Shown: positions 19,548 to 28,425 of the stretch, piece by piece
Layout: every line of letters begins with the position of its first letter
How positions within the stretch are numbered: position 1 is the stretch's first letter
DNA from: an uncultured Flavobacteriaceae bacterium
Lineage (GTDB): Bacteria; Bacteroidota; Bacteroidia; Flavobacteriales; Flavobacteriaceae
Assembly (NCBI GenBank): GCA_947503105.1
Contig: CANNCM010000002.1
Location: 267,546 to 331,545 of the forward strand
Direction of reading: 5' to 3'
Length of the DNA stretch: 64,000 nt
Program-made: the position numbers and the translations under genes
The notes under the pieces: model-generated
Database searches by the model: none
What the model was told of the DNA's origin: nothing
What the model saw: only the letters and a program-made list of their open reading frames with translations

Positions 19548-19793
19548 ATGGCAAGACAAAGTATAACATTTTCAAGTCCTAACGAAGAATGGCTTAAATC
19601 TCTAGTTGAGAGCAAAGAATATGCAAGTAAAAGCGAAATAATAAACGACTTAATCAGACAAGCTCGAAAGCAACAGGCTCAAATCGATTGGGTTAGAGCT
19701 AAGCTCAACAAAGCTGAAAATAGTGGATTTACAAATGATGGGAAAGAAGAAATTTTAGCCCAGTCAAGGTCATTACTCAATGGCAAAATATAA
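19548..19793 (+). CDS. parD: ParD-family antitoxin
   Basis: The 81-residue ribbon-helix-helix protein starts MARQSITFSSPNEEWLKSLV, the ParD beta strand and helix, continues with SKSEIINDLIRQARKQQAQ and ends in the flexible toxin-binding tail ILAQSRSLLNG. The ATG at 19548 is preferred; an upstream in-frame ATG at 19500 would add residues unlike the family. It overlaps the parE start by 14 bp, the usual coupled arrangement in which antitoxin dimers repress their own promoter. The pair stands between two 85-bp repeats. Confidence 0.9.
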   Translation: MARQSITFSSPNEEWLKSLVESKEYASKSEIINDLIRQARKQQAQIDWVRAKLNKAENSGFTNDGKEEILAQSRSLLNGKI

Positions 19794-20067
19794 ATTAAGT
19801 AATGAAGCAAAAAATGATTTGATACGAATTCATCAATACGTTGTTGTAAAATTTGGAACAACCCAAGCAGACAAGTATTTCGAATCTTTTTTTGAATATT
19901 TTGACATGATTTCACAACGCCCTTTTTCCTTTGAATCAGTAGATTATATTAAAGAAGGATACAAGCGTTGTGTATGTGGCGTTGATAGTATCTATTATAA
20001 AATTAATGATAATATTGTAGAAATAATGGCCATTGTTGGAAGACAAGATTTGAACGAAAACCAATAA
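19780..20067 (+). CDS. parE: ParE-family toxin
   Basis: RelE/ParE-fold toxin of 95 residues; ParE toxins typically poison DNA gyrase. It begins MAKYKLSNEAKNDLIRIHQY and has the family pattern of two helices, then strands with RCVCGVDSIYYKINDNIVEIMAIVGRQD. The reading frame is complete and intact. It overlaps parD by 14 bp. Together with its 85-bp flanks it looks like a small acquired cassette. Confidence 0.9.
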   Translation: MAKYKLSNEAKNDLIRIHQYVVVKFGTTQADKYFESFFEYFDMISQRPFSFESVDYIKEGYKRCVCGVDSIYYKINDNIVEIMAIVGRQDLNENQ

Positions 20068-20127
20068 CCAATAAAAAATTACCGCCATTCCCGACTACCA
20101 CAACTTTCCATCCTCATAACTTACGAT

Positions 20128-20212
20128 TTTCTGTTTCCAATAAAGCATATGGATTTAAAAATAAATCTAAAAAATGTGACTTTTTAGAATTTTATGTGTC
20201 TAAAGTCATGAA
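20128..20212 (+). repeat. 85-bp direct repeat, right copy
   Basis: Second copy (TTTCTGTTTCCAATAAAGC ... GTCTAAAGTCATGAA), same orientation and length as 19382-19466. It lies upstream of the lipoprotein gene at 20250. Recombination between the copies would delete parDE precisely. Confidence 0.95.
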
Positions 20213-20249
20213 GGCGTTTGCAATACCCAAGCTAAAGACATAAACAGAA

Positions 20250-20789
20250 ATGAAAAACATATTTTTTTTGATTAGTATCATAATTAGTTTTAATAACTGC
20301 TCCAAACCATTATATGTTCAGAATACGTATTTTGACTGCCCTCCACAAACAAAAATAGAACCTTACGATCGGAGTGAATTGATTCATTTAGCACTTCGAA
20401 GAGCTTTGGTTGTAGAAAAAGACATTCCAGATTATGATTTATTTCAACATAAAGCGCGGATTTATATTATGAATCCTGATAATAAAAATCAAATTGTACA
20501 TTTAGAGGCGTCTGACGTACCCACACAAATCGATTCGATACGGTTTTGTCTAAAATCCAAACAAGAACTTCAACAAATTGCGAATATTACTGGAGAAAAT
20601 TTTCTCTGTATTGCCTTTGAGTCCATAGAAATCGTTGAAAAAACCGCTACGATTGCAATTCGTAGTCAATGGATTGGGAGTTCAAAAAAAACAACTGTTT
20701 TCTTAAGTAGTGGTGGCTACCATGCAACCTATAAAAAAGTGAATGGGCAATGGAAATTGGACGCCATTTTAGGCGTTTGGATGTCCTAA
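20250..20789 (+). CDS. Putative lipoprotein, unknown function
   Basis: The 179-residue product begins MKNIFFLISIIISFNNCSKP, a lipoprotein signal with the modified cysteine at residue 17. The mature part has no recognised domain; the segment VNGQWKLDAILGVWMS at the C-terminus recalls NTF2-like or similar small beta folds but this is weak. It sits alone, preceded by the right copy of the 85-bp repeat, which may include its promoter. Composition fits the genome. Called as a real gene on the basis of the signal peptide and length. Confidence 0.65.
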   Translation: MKNIFFLISIIISFNNCSKPLYVQNTYFDCPPQTKIEPYDRSELIHLALRRALVVEKDIPDYDLFQHKARIYIMNPDNKNQIVHLEASDVPTQIDSIRFCLKSKQELQQIANITGENFLCIAFESIEIVEKTATIAIRSQWIGSSKKTTVFLSSGGYHATYKKVNGQWKLDAILGVWMS

Positions 20790-20933
20790 ATGATTTGTAA
20801 TTTTTTTATTAAATTTGAAGTGTGCCTACACCCAAATCTATAGATCTTCAGATCAGTGCTCTGCTGTTTCATGAAGTATCATTCCCTTTTGGATGTGAAT
20901 TTATGAACCAAAATCAAAAAAAATCTACATGTT

Positions 20934-21149
20934 ATGAATGATGAAGACTACAAAAGACAAACACTTCTAAAATTAAAACGGCGTTTTTCTGAAAAAGAGA
21001 CGATACAGATTTTTGCAAGAAGAGTGGAAGCTCTTGAGCTGGAACTTGGCAAAATGACATCGGAGAGAGATGAAGCTTTATACCGTCTTGAACAACAAAA
21101 GCACATCCGAAAAGCACTAGAAGCAAAACTTCAAACCTTAAAAAAATAA
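20934..21149 (+). CDS. Small coiled-coil protein
   Basis: The 71-residue protein is nearly all charged helix (RRVEALELELGKMTSERDEALYRLEQQKHIRKALEAKLQ) with no signal or membrane segment. Not recognised. The continuous heptad pattern and ordinary codon use suggest a real gene; a structural or regulatory partner role is a guess. Confidence 0.55.
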   Translation: MNDEDYKRQTLLKLKRRFSEKETIQIFARRVEALELELGKMTSERDEALYRLEQQKHIRKALEAKLQTLKK

Positions 21150-21255
21150 TAATAAAACCGTTGCAGTTTGCTAAATCTCAATAACGTAAATCCACAACTT
21201 ACTAAAACAAATTTGCTTGTGCTATGGTTGAGAAATCGCTTGTGCTGTAAGAGAA

Positions 21256-22026
21256 ATGCACACCATGAAATGTAAAAACTGTAACGGAATAGTCCGAAAA
21301 AACTTCTGCTCTACTTGTGGCCAAAGTACTCGAGTTGGGAAAATCACATTTAAAAGTATTTCTCAAGACGCATTTCAAGGGATATTTTATATTAAAAATG
21401 GATTTTTGTTTACTGTAAGAGAACTTTTCCTTAGACCTGGAGAAACCATTCAAAACTATTTAGATGGACAAAGAAAACGCTATTTTAAACCTATGGTTTA
21501 TGTTATTGTTTTGTCTTCACTGTATTACATTTCAGTGCATTTAGCTGGCAAAACCACTCTTTTTGAGACTTTGATTTCTGGGCTTATTGAAAACTCTGAA
21601 AGTATCATTAATATTGACATTAATGACGATAAGGTCAAAGTACCAGGAATATTGATTTGGTTTTCAAAAAATCATGCCTATTTCACACTACTTACGATTC
21701 CCTTGTTTGCATTGGCTTCATTTATCTCTTTCCTAGGATTAAAAGCAAATTATTTGGAGCACATTGTATTGAACTTATATTGTACTGCGCAACAGACATT
21801 AATCTATGCGTGTTTTATTCTAATCAATACAGTATTTAGAAGTGAAATTTTAGACTATATGCCGTCTATTTTTGGAGGGTTATATCTCTTTTTTGTGTAT
21901 TGGAAATTTTTTAAGAACGGAAATCGTTTTTTTAACGTATTAAGAACAATAACAGCTTGTATTATTTCGATTAGTATAAGTGTATTTGCGTTCGTCGCTG
22001 TATTAATTATAAGCCATCTAAATTAG
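21256..22026 (+). CDS. DUF3667 membrane protein with N-terminal zinc ribbon
   Basis: The 256-residue protein opens with a zinc ribbon, MKCKNCNGIVRKNFCSTCGQ (four cysteines in two CxxC pairs, about residues 6-23), then SQDAFQGIFYIKNGFLFTVRELFLRPGETIQNYLDGQRKRYFKP, diagnostic of DUF3667. Membrane helices follow at about 78-95, 140-160, 172-192, 200-218 and 234-254. An ATG three codons downstream (21265) is an equally good start. The end overlaps the convergent pirin gene by 4 bp. Function unknown. Confidence 0.85.
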   Translation: MHTMKCKNCNGIVRKNFCSTCGQSTRVGKITFKSISQDAFQGIFYIKNGFLFTVRELFLRPGETIQNYLDGQRKRYFKPMVYVIVLSSLYYISVHLAGKTTLFETLISGLIENSESIINIDINDDKVKVPGILIWFSKNHAYFTLLTIPLFALASFISFLGLKANYLEHIVLNLYCTAQQTLIYACFILINTVFRSEILDYMPSIFGGLYLFFVYWKFFKNGNRFFNVLRTITACIISISISVFAFVAVLIISHLN

Positions 22027-22745
22027 CTATTCATTGGCACCTCGATAAAGAGTAGTTGCCCGTCTTGTTGTGCTTCAATCAAAAACTGATTGGCATTTGA
22101 AATCCCTACGGCATCACGCTGTTGCAACTCCTGATTATCAATAGTGGAAGCACCAAAAACTTGCATCACATAAACACCATGCGTTTCAGATTTTAGATGA
22201 TAATTATAGCCATCGCCAGCATTCAAATTGACTCTGGAAATTTGTGCGTCTTGATAAATTTTCAAACTGCTTTCCAATTGAAAATCATTCATAGATTCTA
22301 CCAAAATCTGTAATTCTCCGCTACTCATTTGTTCAAAATGCCGCTGATCGTAACGAGGCTCAACAGACATTCTGTTTGGAGTAATCCAAATTTGAAATAA
22401 CCTTAAATCTTCTGAAGTAGAGGCGTTCATTTCGGAATGAAAAATACCGGTTCCTGCCGACATAACCTGCACCTCACCTGCTTCAACGGTAAGCCATTTC
22501 TCACCCATTGAATCTTTGTGTTTTAAAACACCTGAAAGTGGAACAGTAATGATTTCCATATTATCGTGAGGATGCGTTCCAAAACCCATATTAGGTGCAA
22601 TTTTATCGTCATTCAAAACACGTAATGCTCCAAAATTCATTTTCTCAGGATCAAAATAACGCGCAAAGCTAAAAGAGTGGTTGGCCTCTAACCAACCATG
22701 ATTGGCGTGGCCACGAGAATTTGAAGGATGAAAAATTATAGTCAT
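22023..22745 (-). CDS. Pirin family bicupin protein
   Basis: Cytoplasmic 240-residue bicupin with the pirin start RGHANHGWLEANHSFSFARYFDPEKMNFG and the metal site GTHPHDNMEIITVPLSG (histidines near 57, 59 and glutamate near 63), as well as a third histidine in FHSEMNAS. Some pirins act as quercetin dioxygenases and others as stress or redox regulators; the sequence does not decide. It is divergent from the acyl-CoA carboxylase gene and convergent with the DUF3667 gene. Confidence 0.9.
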   Translation of the reverse strand: MTIIFHPSNSRGHANHGWLEANHSFSFARYFDPEKMNFGALRVLNDDKIAPNMGFGTHPHDNMEIITVPLSGVLKHKDSMGEKWLTVEAGEVQVMSAGTGIFHSEMNASTSEDLRLFQIWITPNRMSVEPRYDQRHFEQMSSGELQILVESMNDFQLESSLKIYQDAQISRVNLNAGDGYNYHLKSETHGVYVMQVFGASTIDNQELQQRDAVGISNANQFLIEAQQDGQLLFIEVPMNS

Positions 22746-22821
22746 ATAAAATATTATTTAAACTTAAATCAGATGGAATTTTAAATCTTAATTAAAAAAT
22801 ACAATTCCAATAGATAATTAT

Positions 22822-22829
22822 TATTTTTG
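22822..22829 (+). promoter_or_regulatory. -7 element TATTTTTG before the carboxylase gene
   Basis: Fits TAnnTTTG and stands 17 bp before the ATG at 22847, the same distance as for the lipoprotein gene at 7846. Confidence 0.45.
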
Positions 22830-22846
22830 TAGCAAAGATAACACAC

Positions 22847-24475
22847 ATGGATCTTAACTTCAACAAAAACGAAGATTACAATAAATTACTCGTATCAGAT
22901 TTAAAAAAACGTTTTGCTCGAGTAAAAATCGGCGGTGGAGCTTCAAAAGTTGATAAGCAACATGCAAAAGGTAAATTGACTGCCAGAGAACGCATTGACT
23001 ATTTGTTGGATCCAAAATCAAAATCTATAGAAATTGGTGCCTTTGCTGGAGATGGTATGTATCAAAGCCATGGCGGGTGCCCATCGGGTGGCGTAGTGGT
23101 AAAAATGGGCTATGTTTCTGGACGTCAATGTATTGTTGTAGCCAATGATGCCACTGTTAAAGCTGGCGCATGGTTTCCAATCACAGCAAAGAAAAATCTG
23201 CGTGCTCAAGAAATTGCCATAGAAAACAAATTACCTATAATATATTTGGTCGATTCTGCAGGGGTATATTTGCCGATGCAAGATGAAATTTTTCCAGATA
23301 AAGAACATTTTGGTCGCATTTTTAGAAATAATGCCATCATGAGCAGCATGGGTATTACACAAATATCGGCCGTTATGGGTAGCTGCGTAGCTGGTGGGGC
23401 ATATCTTCCTATCATGAGTGATGAAGCTATTATTGTGGACAAAACAGCGAGCATTTTTTTGGCGGGAAGCTATCTGGTTAAAGCCGCCATTGGCGAAAAT
23501 ATTGATAATGAAACTTTAGGTGGAGCCACTACACACTGCGAGATTAGTGGTGTAACAGATTATAAAGCAACAGACGATAGAGATGCTCTTGATAAAATTA
23601 AATCCATTATGGACAAAACAGGAGCTGGCGAAAATGCAGGTTTTAGCCGCACAAAACCACTAAAACCTAAAGAAAATCCAGACGCTATTTTTGGGATTTT
23701 ACCCAGTTCACGTGCCGACCAGTATGATACTTATGAGATTATTAAACGATTGGTTGACAATTCAGAATTTGAGGAATATAAAGCTGGTTATGGAAAAACA
23801 ATCATAACGTGCTATGCACGTATTGATGGTTGGGCGGTTGGCATTGTAGCCAATCAACGCAAATTGGTAAAAACTAAAAAAGGAGAAATGCAGTTTGGCG
23901 GAGTCATCTATAATGATAGCGCCGATAAAGCCACTCGATTTATTGCCAATTGTAACCAGAAAAAAATTCCTTTAGTTTTTCTACAAGACGTCACAGGATT
24001 TATGGTAGGCAGCAAAAGTGAGCATAGTGGCATTATAAAAGATGGTGCTAAAATGGTGAATGCTGTGAGCAATAGTGTAGTGCCAAAATTTACAATCATT
24101 ACGGGCAACAGCTATGGCGCAGGAAATTATGCCATGTGTGGCAAAGCTTACGATCCTAGATTGATTGTCGCTTGGCCTAGTGCAGAATTGGCTGTAATGA
24201 GTGGGAATAGCGCCTCTAAAGTTTTACTTCAAATTGAAAAAGCATCCTTAAAAAAACAGGGGCAAAAAATCACGGAACAAAAAGAGACCGAATTACTGTC
24301 AAATATCAAACAAAAATACGACGAACAGGTATCGCCTTATTATGCCGCTGCACGCCTTTGGACCGATGCTGTGATTGATCCCCTCGAAACACGCACATGG
24401 ATCAGCATGGGAATTGAAGCAGCCAACCACGCTCCTATTGAAAAAGATTTCAATTTAGGTGTGATTCAAGTGTAA
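22847..24475 (+). CDS. Acyl-CoA carboxylase, carboxyltransferase (beta) subunit
   Basis: Carboxyltransferase half of a biotin-dependent acyl-CoA carboxylase, 542 residues, most like propionyl- or methylcrotonyl-CoA carboxylase beta. The N-terminal half includes HAKGKLTARERIDYLLDP and the acyl-CoA oxyanion region MGSCVAGGAYLP; the C-terminal half includes FLQDVTGFMVG and GNSYGAGNYAMCG for carboxybiotin binding. The biotin carboxylase/carrier subunit is not adjacent. The substrate cannot be fixed from sequence alone; methylcrotonyl-CoA (leucine catabolism) is somewhat favoured by the sequence around GNSYGAGNYAMCG. It converges with and overlaps menE by 21 bp. Confidence 0.88.
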   Translation: MDLNFNKNEDYNKLLVSDLKKRFARVKIGGGASKVDKQHAKGKLTARERIDYLLDPKSKSIEIGAFAGDGMYQSHGGCPSGGVVVKMGYVSGRQCIVVANDATVKAGAWFPITAKKNLRAQEIAIENKLPIIYLVDSAGVYLPMQDEIFPDKEHFGRIFRNNAIMSSMGITQISAVMGSCVAGGAYLPIMSDEAIIVDKTASIFLAGSYLVKAAIGENIDNETLGGATTHCEISGVTDYKATDDRDALDKIKSIMDKTGAGENAGFSRTKPLKPKENPDAIFGILPSSRADQYDTYEIIKRLVDNSEFEEYKAGYGKTIITCYARIDGWAVGIVANQRKLVKTKKGEMQFGGVIYNDSADKATRFIANCNQKKIPLVFLQDVTGFMVGSKSEHSGIIKDGAKMVNAVSNSVVPKFTIITGNSYGAGNYAMCGKAYDPRLIVAWPSAELAVMSGNSASKVLLQIEKASLKKQGQKITEQKETELLSNIKQKYDEQVSPYYAAARLWTDAVIDPLETRTWISMGIEAANHAPIEKDFNLGVIQV

Positions 24476-25522
24476 CAATTCTAGCGTTTTTTGACGTTGA
24501 ATTTTCCCTGAACCGGTTTCAGAAAATGCTTCTAGATAAAACACTTTTTTGGGACGCTTTTTGGTGTCAATCGCTGTAAAATCTAAGTGTTGTTTTTGGG
24601 GTTTTCCTTCGATAATCAATACAATTTTTTGGCCCAATAATTCATCCGGAATTGAAGAGATAAAAAACCTGGTCTTAATCTGATTTTGTAATAAAGTTTC
24701 TATCTCTTCTGGATGAATTTTCAATCCTCCAGAATTAATCACATTGTCGAATCGGCCAAGCCATATAAATGATTTTTTTGAAACTAAAGAAACAACATCG
24801 TTGGTGTGCAAAATTTCTGGAGTTAATTTTGGTGCTTGAACCACTAAACAATCACGATCATCAATAGCAATCGAAATATCTGGTAAAACTGTAAAATTAT
24901 CTTCGCCTTTAGAAATGTTTTTGACAGCAATATGACTTACTGTTTCCGTCATACCATAGGTTTCAAAAATCGCTGATCCATGCCCCATTAAATGATGGCT
25001 TAAACCTTTTGATACTGCTGCTCCACCAACCAGAAGTGTTTTGATTTGATGTAATTTTGGAAGCGAATTATGGACTTGCATTGGCACCATTGCAGAAAAA
25101 TCGTAGTGCTTGGAAATGTTTTTCAAAGGCGTTGACGAGGGTTCGACAATCTCTAGTTTTAACCCTAAAACCCAAGCTCTTACAAACATCATTTTGGCCG
25201 CTATGTATGAGAACGGCAAGCAACACAAAGCGGAATCGCCAGGGTTCAAACTAAAAAAATTTCCTGTTGCTATTGCAGAATTAACAAATGTTGATTTTGG
25301 CAGTACTATTGATTTTGGCTTAGAAGTAGTTCCCGAAGTTTTCAAGCAAATTGTTAGAGAATCATCAACCCAATCTAGAACAAATTGTCCTAAATGAACT
25401 TCATTTGTCGTGCCATTTTTAATTAAGTCTAAGGCCAATAGTTTTACAGATTCAATGGAATGCTGTTTATCATTCCATTGAAAAGCTTCATTTAAGTTCG
25501 TATGCGCTTTATTAGTATCCAA
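24455..25522 (-). CDS. menE: o-Succinylbenzoate-CoA ligase
   Basis: Adenylate-forming enzyme that activates o-succinylbenzoate with CoA in menaquinone synthesis. It is short for the family at 355 residues, as is usual in Bacteroidota, but keeps the P-loop KTSGTTSKPKSIVLPKS, the motif ETYGMTETVSHIA, the hinge region WLGRFDNVINSGGLKI, and the C-terminal lysine in GSGKIQR. It is the last gene of a tight minus-strand operon (cvfB-like, menB, menA, menC, CPBP, menE). Its 3' end overlaps the convergent carboxylase gene by 21 bp. Confidence 0.92.
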   Translation of the reverse strand: MDTNKAHTNLNEAFQWNDKQHSIESVKLLALDLIKNGTTNEVHLGQFVLDWVDDSLTICLKTSGTTSKPKSIVLPKSTFVNSAIATGNFFSLNPGDSALCCLPFSYIAAKMMFVRAWVLGLKLEIVEPSSTPLKNISKHYDFSAMVPMQVHNSLPKLHQIKTLLVGGAAVSKGLSHHLMGHGSAIFETYGMTETVSHIAVKNISKGEDNFTVLPDISIAIDDRDCLVVQAPKLTPEILHTNDVVSLVSKKSFIWLGRFDNVINSGGLKIHPEEIETLLQNQIKTRFFISSIPDELLGQKIVLIIEGKPQKQHLDFTAIDTKKRPKKVFYLEAFSETGSGKIQRQKTLELLHLNHT

Positions 25523-25525
25523 TAA

Positions 25526-26452
25526 TTAACTTTCAGTTACGGGGCCAAAAAGTTTATTTTTCCAATGGGTCCATTTGTATTTTTTTGCAAACACAAGGAG
25601 TAGTATTGGGTAAATGATAAAAATGGGGAAAAAGACTTCAGCGCTTGACATTTCGGGTTCTGAAATATCTTTTAAAATAGAATGCGTCTGAAATGCAGTC
25701 CAATCGGCTGTTAGAAGAAGTGCGCCAATTAAATTATTGGCAGCATGGAAACCTAATGCCAACTCCAAACCTTCGTCCATAAGGGTCATAATCCCTAACA
25801 AAAATCCAGTGCCTACGTAATGTACCAGAAGCAAATAACCCAATTTATCAATTTCTGGATTTGCAATATGCATCAAACCAAATAATGTAGAAGTGAAAAT
25901 TAGTGGCACCCATCTGTTTTTGGTCAAAACTCCTAATCCTTGCATCAAATATCCTCTAAACAAATATTCTTCAAAACTTGTTTGTAATGGAATAAAAATA
26001 ATTGAAATGAGCACTAAAATCAAAAAGGGAATGGGCTTAAAATTAAAGCTATAATTCTCTGGAGAAGTATAATATTCCAACAATATAAAGCAAAAGGTTG
26101 TTGAACCCCATACTAAAAATGCAAACCAAAAACGACTCCAATCTATTGAGGTTCTAGATGTTGTGAGGCTTTTTATGGATTGTTTATGAATATATTTTAC
26201 GACAACAAAGACGGCAACGAGTCCAACTGCAAAGGATAATAGCATTAGAAACAAATTTAAATTTGGTTCTAAAATGGACATCACGGAGCTCGTATCCATA
26301 TTGGATAGGTCTCCTCCACGAGCCACCGCCTGGGCAATTATTGCAAAGGTTAGAGGAAATTGTCCAATCATAACTCCAATGAAAATTAGAATTAATCCAA
26401 CAAGATACAACCACCAATCATGTTCTACTTTGAATGCTTGTTTGATGTACAT
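25526..26452 (-). CDS. CPBP family intramembrane metalloprotease
   Basis: The 308-residue membrane protein has about eight hydrophobic helices and the CPBP (ABI, Rce1-like) motifs: EEYLFRGYLMQGL with the paired glutamates (about 166), FGLMHIANP with its histidine (about 197), and FHAANN (about 238). These form the metal-dependent protease site. It is embedded in the men operon, 3 bp from both menC and menE, so it is co-expressed with menaquinone synthesis. A role in processing or stabilising a membrane enzyme is possible but unproven. The catalytic residues are all present. Confidence 0.88.
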   Translation of the reverse strand: MYIKQAFKVEHDWWLYLVGLILIFIGVMIGQFPLTFAIIAQAVARGGDLSNMDTSSVMSILEPNLNLFLMLLSFAVGLVAVFVVVKYIHKQSIKSLTTSRTSIDWSRFWFAFLVWGSTTFCFILLEYYTSPENYSFNFKPIPFLILVLISIIFIPLQTSFEEYLFRGYLMQGLGVLTKNRWVPLIFTSTLFGLMHIANPEIDKLGYLLLVHYVGTGFLLGIMTLMDEGLELALGFHAANNLIGALLLTADWTAFQTHSILKDISEPEMSSAEVFFPIFIIYPILLLVFAKKYKWTHWKNKLFGPVTES

Positions 26453-26455
26453 AAT

Positions 26456-27490
26456 CTATAAATTTAAATTCCACTTTATTTTGGGGTTATATTGCAAATT
26501 ACCATTATTTATTTGTAATGGCGATAAAAAATTATTAGAAAAAAGCATTCCTGTACCCAAACCTTGCGGTCTATTAACATTAAGGTTATAGGTCCATTGT
26601 GCAATAGCATTCAATCCAATATTACTTTCTAATGCACTGGTAATCCACCAGCCCATATTATGTTTTTCTGCCAAATCTATCCATGATTGACTAGCAGAAA
26701 ATCCTCCAATCAGTGTTGGCTTTAATATGATATACTCGGGTTTAATTGTTTCTAGTAGTGTTTTGCGTTTTGTGACATCATGAACTCCAATCAACTCTTC
26801 GTCGAGGGCTATTGCAAGAGGAGAACTTTCACAAAGTTGAGCCATTTCATTATATTGACCTTGTTTGATAGGTTGCTCAATAGAATGCAAATCTAAATCT
26901 GAAAGGCGTTTGAGTTTTTCCAACGCTTCATTTGGAGAAAATGCACCATTGGCATCCACACGAATTTCGATCGTATTGGCATCAAATTCTCTTCTAATCG
27001 ATTGAATAAGCTCCAATTCTGTTTCAAAATTTAGCGCTCCAATTTTGATTTTTATACAGTCAAATCCGTCATCGAGTTTTGTGCGAATTTGTGATTTCAT
27101 AAAAGGAGCATCACCCATCCATATGAGGCCATTTATTGGAATTGATGCCTTTCCAGTAGTGAATTTTGATGGAAATAGAACATGTTGTGATTTGGTGTAT
27201 AAGTCTAAAAAAGCCACTTCTAAACCAAATTGAATCGCTGGAAATTCTGTTAATTCGATGAGTAATTTTTCTAAACCTAAGTTGATATTAGAGCAAGCCC
27301 ATTGTAATTTGTCTTCAAAATCGGGGCGATCGTCGCAACTCAACCCTCGGAACATGCCGCACTCTCCTACTCCAATTGATGAATCACCTTCAATTTTGAT
27401 AAACCATGTGTCTTTGGTTGTCAAAACGCCTCTAGAAGTACCACTAGCTTGTTTAAATTGCAATTGATATTTGAAAAAAGAAGCTTTCAT
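26456..27490 (-). CDS. menC: o-Succinylbenzoate synthase
   Basis: Enolase-superfamily dehydratase making o-succinylbenzoate from SHCHC. The 344 residues show the superfamily catalytic set: lysine in CIKIKIG (about 144), Asp in IRVDANGAFS, Glu in HSIEQPI, Asp in IALDEELIG, and the second lysine in ILKPTLIGG. The N-terminal capping domain is present. It stands between menA (1 bp gap) and the CPBP gene (3 bp gap) in the minus-strand men operon. Confidence 0.92.
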   Translation of the reverse strand: MKASFFKYQLQFKQASGTSRGVLTTKDTWFIKIEGDSSIGVGECGMFRGLSCDDRPDFEDKLQWACSNINLGLEKLLIELTEFPAIQFGLEVAFLDLYTKSQHVLFPSKFTTGKASIPINGLIWMGDAPFMKSQIRTKLDDGFDCIKIKIGALNFETELELIQSIRREFDANTIEIRVDANGAFSPNEALEKLKRLSDLDLHSIEQPIKQGQYNEMAQLCESSPLAIALDEELIGVHDVTKRKTLLETIKPEYIILKPTLIGGFSASQSWIDLAEKHNMGWWITSALESNIGLNAIAQWTYNLNVNRPQGLGTGMLFSNNFLSPLQINNGNLQYNPKIKWNLNL

Positions 27491-27491
27491 A

Positions 27492-28421
27492 TCAATGGAG
27501 ATTTAGGTGATGAGTATGTTCGATGATGAGTGCAATAGCAAATAATACAGCAAAAGCGAATGTGGATAGAGCAACACGTTTCAAATGAGGATCAAAATCC
27601 TTGGGATGATCAATAAAATACACTCCTTTCAAATGAAATAATAGCGGCAGAAAAGCAACCCAACTAAAATACATTATTGTAGAAAATGTAAGTTTATATT
27701 GAAAAATAAGAACCAAAACAATAGCCAAAAGAATTAACATGAAATGGTATAGTTTTGAATTTTTTGGCCCTAAATGTCCGGCTAAAGTAATTTTATTTGA
27801 TTTTTGGTCTGTTTCTAAATCTCGCATATTATTTAAATTCAAAACAGCAGTACTCAAAAGACCAATTGAAGATGCTGGAAGTAGAAGCTTTGCATCGATA
27901 TTTTTGGCAAACAAAAAATACGACCCCATAACACTAAGCCATCCAAAAAATAAAAACACCATCAAATCACCAAGAGCTCTATAGCCATAGGCCGATTTTC
28001 CAACGGTATAAGTGATGGCGGCATATATTGAAATCCCGCCTAAAACAATGAAAATCAATGAATTGAGCAAATGACTACCCCCAAAAGCAACATAAACCAA
28101 AAGAATGGCCAAAAAAGCACTTAAAATGGCATTGATGATAATGGCATATTTCATTTGTTTCGGGGAAATCACACCGCTTTGCAAAGCCCGCTCTGGTCCT
28201 ATTCTGGTCTCGTTGTCCGTTCCTTTAACTCCATCGCCATAGTCATTCGCTAAGTTTGATAAAATTTGAAAACTAAGAGTTGTAAGGATTATTAAAATAA
28301 AAATTATGGGATCAAAATAATTCAAATAATAGGCATAGCTAGAGCCCACTATTGCACCCGAAATGGATAGCGGTAAGGTGCGTAATCGAAATGCTGAAAT
28401 CCAAGATTTTAGCTGTTTCAT
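27492..28421 (-). CDS. menA: 1,4-Dihydroxy-2-naphthoate polyprenyltransferase
   Basis: UbiA-superfamily membrane prenyltransferase that attaches the polyprenyl chain to DHNA to give demethylmenaquinone. The 309-residue protein has about nine membrane helices and the two aspartate-rich motifs: NLANDYGDGVKGTDNETR (about 57-74) and NMRDLETDQKSNK (about 198-210). It follows menB by 4 bp and precedes menC by 1 bp. Confidence 0.93.
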   Translation of the reverse strand: MKQLKSWISAFRLRTLPLSISGAIVGSSYAYYLNYFDPIIFILIILTTLSFQILSNLANDYGDGVKGTDNETRIGPERALQSGVISPKQMKYAIIINAILSAFLAILLVYVAFGGSHLLNSLIFIVLGGISIYAAITYTVGKSAYGYRALGDLMVFLFFGWLSVMGSYFLFAKNIDAKLLLPASSIGLLSTAVLNLNNMRDLETDQKSNKITLAGHLGPKNSKLYHFMLILLAIVLVLIFQYKLTFSTIMYFSWVAFLPLLFHLKGVYFIDHPKDFDPHLKRVALSTFAFAVLFAIALIIEHTHHLNLH

Positions 28422-28425
28422 AATA

